In this document: positions 60,101-64,000 of the stretch, one piece after another
How the letters are laid out: each line of letters starts with the position of its first letter
How positions within the stretch are numbered: the first letter of the stretch is position 1
Assembly: GCA_019636235.1 (NCBI GenBank)
Contig: JAHBXW010000010.1
Span: forward strand, 1-64,000
DNA: 64,000 nt
From: Planctomyces sp.
GTDB lineage: Bacteria > Planctomycetota > Planctomycetia > Planctomycetales > Planctomycetaceae
Reading direction: 5' to 3'
The notes under the pieces: model-generated
Database searches by the model: none
What the model was told of the DNA's origin: nothing
Seen by the model: only the letters and a program-made list of their open reading frames with translations
Made by a program: the position numbers and the translations under genes

Positions 60101-61216
60101 GAGATGAGTTTCCGCTGTGTTCAACTGTGATTTCGTTGAAAGACGCTCGAATTGAAGTTCTGTTGACCTTGCGTTCAGTGCTGCAATCCGCGCCTCGATG
60201 TGACATATCTGTGCTAGGATCGCCCTAAGCTCTGTTTGTTGCTTCCGTGCGTCCTCGTCGGCCTTCTTGAGCTCTTCATCGCTAGGTTCTTTGCAGCCAT
60301 GCTTCTGAAGCGTCTTGGCAAACTTCATCGCGTCCTTGCGGTCCACCAGCTTCGTCAACGGGAATGTCAGCACATCGACAACATCATTGACGACCAAATG
60401 GCGAAACACTTTGGGGAGCAGTTCATCATGCAGGTGCGGCTTGGCGGTGATCGTGACCTCCGCTCCAAAGCCTTCGCGCGTCCGGGAGCCCGGCATCACC
60501 GAGACCGGAATCCGCACGAGATTCAGCGAGTAGCCGGGAAAGTCCGCGACGTCGTCGCCATCATTGATCCGGCGCAGATGATGGAGATGATTCAGATAGC
60601 GAGAGCGTTGATCGAGGCTGATCACCGGCTCGAGCGCAATCTCCTTCTCAAGCCGCTTCGTTTTCAACAGGCCGCCGGGATCCGTCGATGCGCCGGAGGG
60701 CGAGACCGCGCCCATCAGCTCGGCCGCCGATGGCCCTCCGGGAATGGCGATTGGCTCGCGCGTGCGAACCGGCTCATCGGCAGGAGCCGTTGTCTCTGCG
60801 GGCGTCGATGTGGTCGTCACCTGAACATTCGACTGCGTCGGCGCCGGAGTCGACCCTTTGCGCCGTCCACTGCCGATGGCGGCCTGGAGCGCGAAGGCGT
60901 TTGCCAGGAAGGCGTTGTCGCTGCGTGCGATCGACGCATTGATCGTGTCTCCGAACGCATCGAGCTGCTTGCTCATCTGCTGTTCGTATTCGAGGCGATA
61001 CTTCGTCAGCCGCGCTTCGCCCCACACGTCCGGGGTCTTGGCGACGACCGTCCCGTATTCGTCAATGTGACGTTCCAACTTGTCGATCTGCTTCGCCAGA
61101 CGCTCCACCGTCGTCGTCCCGGCAAACGGGTTCCCCGCCGTGCACAACATCGGCGAGATCAGATTCAGGACGCTCGCGCTCAGCGCCGCCCACATGCCCA
61201 CACGCATCCGTCTCAT
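57146..61216 (-). CDS. Giant secreted coiled-coil protein of unknown function
   Basis: The product is 1,356 residues from ATG 61216, which follows GAGGGG. A signal peptide (GMWAALSASVLNLISPMLC) is followed by an N-terminal helical region (TTTVERLAKQIDKLERHIDEYG) and a globular part with SRYLNHLHHLRRINDGDDVAD. A long coiled coil covers about residues 300-550 (SQLNTAETHLKELESLKARL, LDKSKLANLNSQQAAIMSQL). Several beta-rich segments follow, including SLFLVGDNFSVHEAHVIAGN, which resembles an IPT/TIG-like fold, and the end is proline/alanine-rich with a CPCPP motif. No catalytic motif was seen. A surface or envelope structural role is likely. The coiled-coil section is encoded by markedly lower-GC DNA. 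Confidence 0.82.
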   Translation of the reverse strand: MRRMRVGMWAALSASVLNLISPMLCTAGNPFAGTTTVERLAKQIDKLERHIDEYGTVVAKTPDVWGEARLTKYRLEYEQQMSKQLDAFGDTINASIARSDNAFLANAFALQAAIGSGRRKGSTPAPTQSNVQVTTTSTPAETTAPADEPVRTREPIAIPGGPSAAELMGAVSPSGASTDPGGLLKTKRLEKEIALEPVISLDQRSRYLNHLHHLRRINDGDDVADFPGYSLNLVRIPVSVMPGSRTREGFGAEVTITAKPHLHDELLPKVFRHLVVNDVVDVLTFPLTKLVDRKDAMKFAKTLQKHGCKEPSDEELKKADEDARKQQTELRAILAQICHIEARIAALNARSTELQFERLSTKSQLNTAETHLKELESLKARLRLEIANLSAREAKYVSDLKNPVIRNAARAAVTESMESGETDRLWLANRMQANISAQGVQVQAAEEPIDNLLLGIAADLEQRRAQLQDYDNQIESLSNQMSGIQLSESLDKSKLANLNSQQAAIMSQLEAAKLELANAAKQVEDEKLYDQLASANAAADELRSQIAANEALREKVTFDAPVSPGRRAQMPFPPSQLVDIVDCQMLGGLAVLAAGLKSEPLHTPHVLLLDVQKTLLQEADHAYEFLVRTPIFWDQCSDSIVHAVRTSDKVLLSNLRCQFQATVTQVSQSVEPNGHVAALAWLILVESALLNERLVEDIRHLAAAKNAIHLHADGLQFSHPNPCPEARAVFNQYVACRWPIHVVALDPVTDDQNVADAFSMRREMQLAMSLAFASGRMSAQNFTQYARRLELDQETIALNRTAVGFSHGDDTFGWRFSPRVQNPDSDSNCKVAVRDLLWGGQSRDSLIKQRRLEPGIRECTAIVIMPSFVPYVIFDVRSNWFRLTNPKKHELDLRKSMELSQEITCLKSLSMECAQDAHLYRPDEVYRLTRAVHQLEQRLPLQTAHVPMPYENSLGGFEFFNSGVPDLAPELHGFYGEPGIQVNPPAVWTAAANQKPKAEPYNPITSLFLVGDNFSVHEAHVIAGNRRLTPQILSRQIMRIEVPSDVRVVDGRVDIHIATPYGVSNHLLVPATEIGKAEAEIEKVVAKHVADKHVDKVLWDKTEAIGRILLSNCREVEAFCYPSPLWLVDATDSPFKGEQADLRCVVSVKRKDKDPEKRGGSQTDIPVEFTSFGSARRASVDLGKFQSQIADLLKRGEVHPDTEEVHIVGYLRFKEKDGAFPLTTHSDAQPVIRVEGVLKVKVDVIDPLGGTKPANINVQCPCPPAPSTGTSGGTPPAAGGDTTARTPNAGAPAAALPATAAEPAPATQPADSDMSFLRTPPATLPRAVSTVPGLPAPPRSFAPPRQAALPPASFDR

Positions 61217-61699
61217 GAGAGGCCCCTCGTTTCGCTCGTAGCGAAGTCTGTGCGAACAGAAACGTGGATCAGCGGCCCGCCCTGTGGCCCCCGCCGTCCA
61301 GACGCCGCCCGCACAACAGCGTCGCTCCGAAGAATCGGCCCGACCCGACGAACTCCTCCCGCCATTCCCGTTGGAACAACCCCAACCCGTCATTGGAGCA
61401 TTCCGCCGCGCCGTTCAGCTTGCCCGGCTTGCCCGACCGGACCCGCATGCGTGAGGGAATTCCCGCACAAATCCGGAGAAACCTTCGCAAAACACCGTCG
61501 ATCTCTGCCCTCCGCTGCGTTGAATCCGCAGACCAGCGGAGACATCCCATCCGCACGCCAGCCAGCTCCGTTGTCATCACTGGGACGACGCTGGCGCGAT
61601 TTGCGCGCGGCGGCTAATCGCGACCGAATTGCTGTTCAGCCGCCGGAGAGGAACCTGAATCGCTGGCGAGGCCGGACTCAACCGTCGCTCGGCGCGCCC
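61217..61699. other. Intergenic region between serA and the giant coiled-coil gene
   Basis: Both flanking genes run leftward, so this 483-base gap should hold the end of the serA transcript and the promoter of the coiled-coil gene. A frame of 103 codons at 61269-61580 on the reverse strand has no ribosome-binding site or domain and I do not call it. No RNA gene, repeat or clear hairpin terminator was found. Confidence 0.45.
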
Positions 61700-63331
61700 T
61701 CACATCCCCAGCCAGGGCAGCGGAGCGCCGGCGGACGGCAGCTTCACCAGTTGCACGCCCGTCACCTCGGGGTGGCCGGCCACTTCCTGCAGCGCCGCCT
61801 CCGAGGGCTCGTTGTCCAGGTTCAGAATGGCGATCGACTTGCCACCCGGCGTGTTCCGCTCCCGGCCCAGCGCCATCCGCGAAATGTTCACCTGGTGACG
61901 CCCGAACGCCGTCCCGATCGCCCCGATCAGCCCCGGCACGTCCCGGTGACGGTACACCAGCATCAGCCCGTCCAGAAACGCGTCCATCTGGTAGTCGTCC
62001 AGCCGCACCAGCCGCAGAAACTCGTTTCCGAAAATCGTCCCCGCCGCGCAACGCACGCCGTCGCTCGTCTCCAGCGAAATCGAAATCATCGAAGAGAAGT
62101 CCGCGGATATCGTCGACGCCGATTCCGTGATCGTGATGCCCCGCTCGCGGGCCAACAGCTCCGCGTTGATGATGTTCACGTCCTCCAGCGCGTGCTGCAG
62201 CAAGCCAGCCGTGAACGCGTTGGTGATCAGCCGCGTGGGCCGCGACGCCGCCTCGCCCTGGTAGGTGATGGTGGCCGCCTTCACCGCCGACCCGCGGGTC
62301 ATCTGCGCCATGAACAGGCCCAGCCGGTAACCCAGGTCGAGGTAGGGCTTGAGGCCTTCGACTTCCTTGGCCGAGATGGCCGCCATGTTGACGGCGTGCC
62401 GCACCTCGTTCCGCGAGAAGAAGGCCGCGATGATCTCGGCCGCTTCGATGGCGACCTGCTCCTGGGCCTCGTCGGTCGAGGCGCCCAGGTGCGGCGTGGC
62501 GAGAACCTGCGGCAGTTTCGGCAGGCGGCAATCGGATTTGGGCGGCTCATCGACGAAGACGTCCACGGCCGCCCCCGCCACCTGCTTGGCTTCGATCGCG
62601 TCGGCCAGCGCGTTCTCGTCGACGATGCCCCCGCGGGCGCAGTTGATGATCCGCACGCCCTTCTTCATCGCTCCCAGCCGGGCCGCATTGATGATGCCCC
62701 GGGTCTCGTCCGACAGCGGCGTGTGCACCGTCACGATGTCGCACTTCGGCAGCATCGCGTCCAGGTCGCGGAACAGTTCGATCCCCTGCTCAGCCGCCTT
62801 CTCCGGCGACAGGAACGGGTCGTAGCCCAGCACGTTCATCTCCAGGCCCCGGCAGCGGCGGGCCACCGCCAGGCCGATCCGGCCCAGCCCGACGACGCCG
62901 ATCGTCTTGCCGGCCAGCTGCGTCCCGGTGAAGCTCTTGCGATCCCAGCGCCCCTCGCGCATCGAGTGCGAAGCCGGGCCGATGTTGCGGACCAGGGCCA
63001 TCAGCATGGCGATGGTGTGTTCGGCCGTGCTGGTCGTGTTTCCGGCGGGCGTGTTGCAGACGATGATCCCTTCGCGGGTGGCGGCGCCGAGGTCGATGTT
63101 GTCCACGCCGACGCCGGCCCGGACGATGATTTTCAGCCGCTGCTGGCCTTCGAGCAGTTCGGGGGTGAGGCGGGTGGCGCTGCGGACGATGATGGCGTCG
63201 GCGTTTTGCAGTTCTTCGCGGACCTGGGCGGGCGAGAGCCCCGATTTGTTGACGACTTCGAGCCCCGGGGTTTCGGACAGGAGCGCCAGGCCGGCGGCGG
63301 ACAGGTTGTCGGTGATCAGGACGCGGGGCAT
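61700..63331 (-). CDS. serA: D-3-phosphoglycerate dehydrogenase
   Basis: SerA oxidises 3-phosphoglycerate to 3-phosphohydroxypyruvate with NAD, the first step of serine synthesis. The 543-residue product is the long form. It has VLITDNLSAAGLALL, the substrate segment IVRAGVGVDNIDLGAATREGI, the NAD-binding fold KTIGVVGLGRIGLAVARRCRG, the catalytic NCARGGIVDE and PHLGASTDEAQEQVA, then an intervening domain and a C-terminal ACT domain (LDNEPSEAALQEVAGHPEVTG) that usually senses serine. A GTG codon directly before ATG 63331 is an alternative start. serC lies about 57 kb away. Confidence 0.97.
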   Translation of the reverse strand: MPRVLITDNLSAAGLALLSETPGLEVVNKSGLSPAQVREELQNADAIIVRSATRLTPELLEGQQRLKIIVRAGVGVDNIDLGAATREGIIVCNTPAGNTTSTAEHTIAMLMALVRNIGPASHSMREGRWDRKSFTGTQLAGKTIGVVGLGRIGLAVARRCRGLEMNVLGYDPFLSPEKAAEQGIELFRDLDAMLPKCDIVTVHTPLSDETRGIINAARLGAMKKGVRIINCARGGIVDENALADAIEAKQVAGAAVDVFVDEPPKSDCRLPKLPQVLATPHLGASTDEAQEQVAIEAAEIIAAFFSRNEVRHAVNMAAISAKEVEGLKPYLDLGYRLGLFMAQMTRGSAVKAATITYQGEAASRPTRLITNAFTAGLLQHALEDVNIINAELLARERGITITESASTISADFSSMISISLETSDGVRCAAGTIFGNEFLRLVRLDDYQMDAFLDGLMLVYRHRDVPGLIGAIGTAFGRHQVNISRMALGRERNTPGGKSIAILNLDNEPSEAALQEVAGHPEVTGVQLVKLPSAGAPLPWLGM

Positions 63332-63500
63332 CACGTGGCTCGAAGAACGGAGTCAGAAGTCGGAAACGTCCGCCGCAGCGGAATCCGTAAGGATAGGGGA
63401 CCCGGCGACGGCGGCAAGCGCGCGGGAGAACCTGCCCGAAATCGCGACATCCGAGCCTCAGGCGGCGACGGACAGGTTCCCGGGCGGCGACCTCGGGAAT

Positions 63501-64000
63501 TCATTCCCGATCGAGCGACAGGTGCTGCCGTGCGAGGTCGGCCCATGGACCGCGGGGGTTATGCGCCAGAAACGCTTCCCAGTGCGGCCGCGCTTCGCCG
63601 TCCCGGCCCTGCGTCGTCAGCAGGTCGGCCAGGTGATAATGGGCGTCCGGGAACTCCGGGTGCACGTCGAGCGCGATCCGGAACGCATCCGCCGCGGACT
63701 CCGCGTCTCCCATCTCCGTCAGCAGGCAACCGAGCTGCGTCCAGGCTTCGAGATAATCGTGATCATGCTCGACGGCCGCGTAATAACGTTCCAGCGCCCC
63801 GGACAGGGCGCCGGATCGGTACAGGCACTCCGCCAGGTGGAAATGCGCTTCCGGATAGGCCGGCGTCTGCATCACCGCGCAGCGGAAGGCTTCGACGGCC
63901 CCGTCGAGCTGTTCATCGGCGTACCGCCGACACCCCTCCTCGAACCAGTCGGTGGCGGACCAGTCGGGAACCGTCGTCCGCGCGACAAACGGCACGGCAG
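63501..64000 (-). CDS. Tetratricopeptide-repeat protein (N-terminus off right edge)
   Basis: The frame is open to the right edge, so about 166 C-terminal residues are visible; an in-frame GTG at 63995 is unlikely to be the true start. At least three TPR units are visible: DGAVEAFRCAVMQTPAYPEAHFHLAEC, GALERYYAAVEHDHDYLEAWTQLG and SAADAFRIALDVHPEFPDAHYHLADLL, ending RPHWEAFLAHNPRGPWADLARQHL. The DWFEEGCRRY start of this region and the closing segment resemble TPR tails of planctomycete MerR-type regulators, so a DNA-binding domain may lie beyond the edge. That is inference. Confidence 0.8.
   Translation of the reverse strand, partial: AVPFVARTTVPDWSATDWFEEGCRRYADEQLDGAVEAFRCAVMQTPAYPEAHFHLAECLYRSGALSGALERYYAAVEHDHDYLEAWTQLGCLLTEMGDAESAADAFRIALDVHPEFPDAHYHLADLLTTQGRDGEARPHWEAFLAHNPRGPWADLARQHLSLDRE

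Noticed and set aside
61269-61580. A 103-codon reverse frame between serA and the coiled-coil gene
   Set aside because: It has no ribosome-binding site, domain or hydrophobic segment, and the composition resembles non-coding high-GC sequence.

Overview
The window is high-GC bacterial DNA and almost certainly comes from a planctomycete (order Planctomycetales). Family signatures carry this assignment: a DUF1559 prepilin-like protein paired with a small lipoprotein, two DUF1501 proteins beside a cytochrome-c/DUF1549/DUF1553 protein, several PQQ/BamB-type beta-propellers, an ECF sigma factor directly upstream of a Ser/Thr kinase with WD40-like repeats, a PEP-CTERM protein, an MJ0042-type zinc-ribbon membrane protein and a large secreted coiled-coil protein. 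No rRNA, tRNA, CRISPR array, transposase or phage gene was recognised. About 44 protein genes are supported, most densely packed, with long antisense open frames that are artefacts of the high GC.

Layout. 1-4.4 kb: kinase (running off the left edge), ECF sigma factor, a possible small membrane protein and a TLD-like PEP-CTERM protein; this end is less GC-rich than the rest. 4.8-11 kb: serC, a phosphate-selective-type porin, a DivIC/FtsB-like protein downstream of eno, and a protein of unknown function. 11-19.2 kb: a very large beta-propeller protein overlapping yceH, an RlmI-like methyltransferase, an FHA protein and Ku. 19.2-19.7 kb: a repeat-rich gap with two copies of a ~160-bp element. 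19.8-24.5 kb: FG-GAP protein, PQQ propeller and a VTT-domain fusion protein. 24.9-31.3 kb: a rightward run of symporter, TadC-like protein, transglutaminase, ComF, an orphan response regulator and a fatty-acid desaturase, closed by a bidirectional terminator.

31.3-41.7 kb: deiodinase/EF-hand/AhpD-like fusion, lipoprotein plus DUF1559 protein, a small secreted cysteine protein, a DEDDy exonuclease, a ketoacyl-synthase homologue lacking two catalytic residues, accC and an EpsC-type serine acetyltransferase. 41.8-48 kb: the DUF1501/DUF1549 cluster. 48-57 kb: zinc-ribbon membrane protein, YkgJ-type cysteine-cluster protein, csrA, a double GNAT protein, the C-terminal half of a split transketolase, a PD-(D/E)XK-like protein with an internal repeat, and another PQQ propeller. 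57-64 kb: a 1,356-residue secreted coiled-coil protein with a low-GC centre, serA, and a TPR protein cut by the right edge.

How the genes fit together: serA, serC and the serine acetyltransferase cover three steps of serine and cysteine synthesis but are scattered. The desaturase, accC and the ketoacyl-synthase homologue relate to lipids. Much of the rest is secreted or surface-facing. The most interesting items are the inactive-looking ketoacyl synthase, the repeat/PD-(D/E)XK protein, the VTT fusion, the deiodinase fusion, the paired intergenic elements, and the compositional island inside the giant coiled-coil gene.
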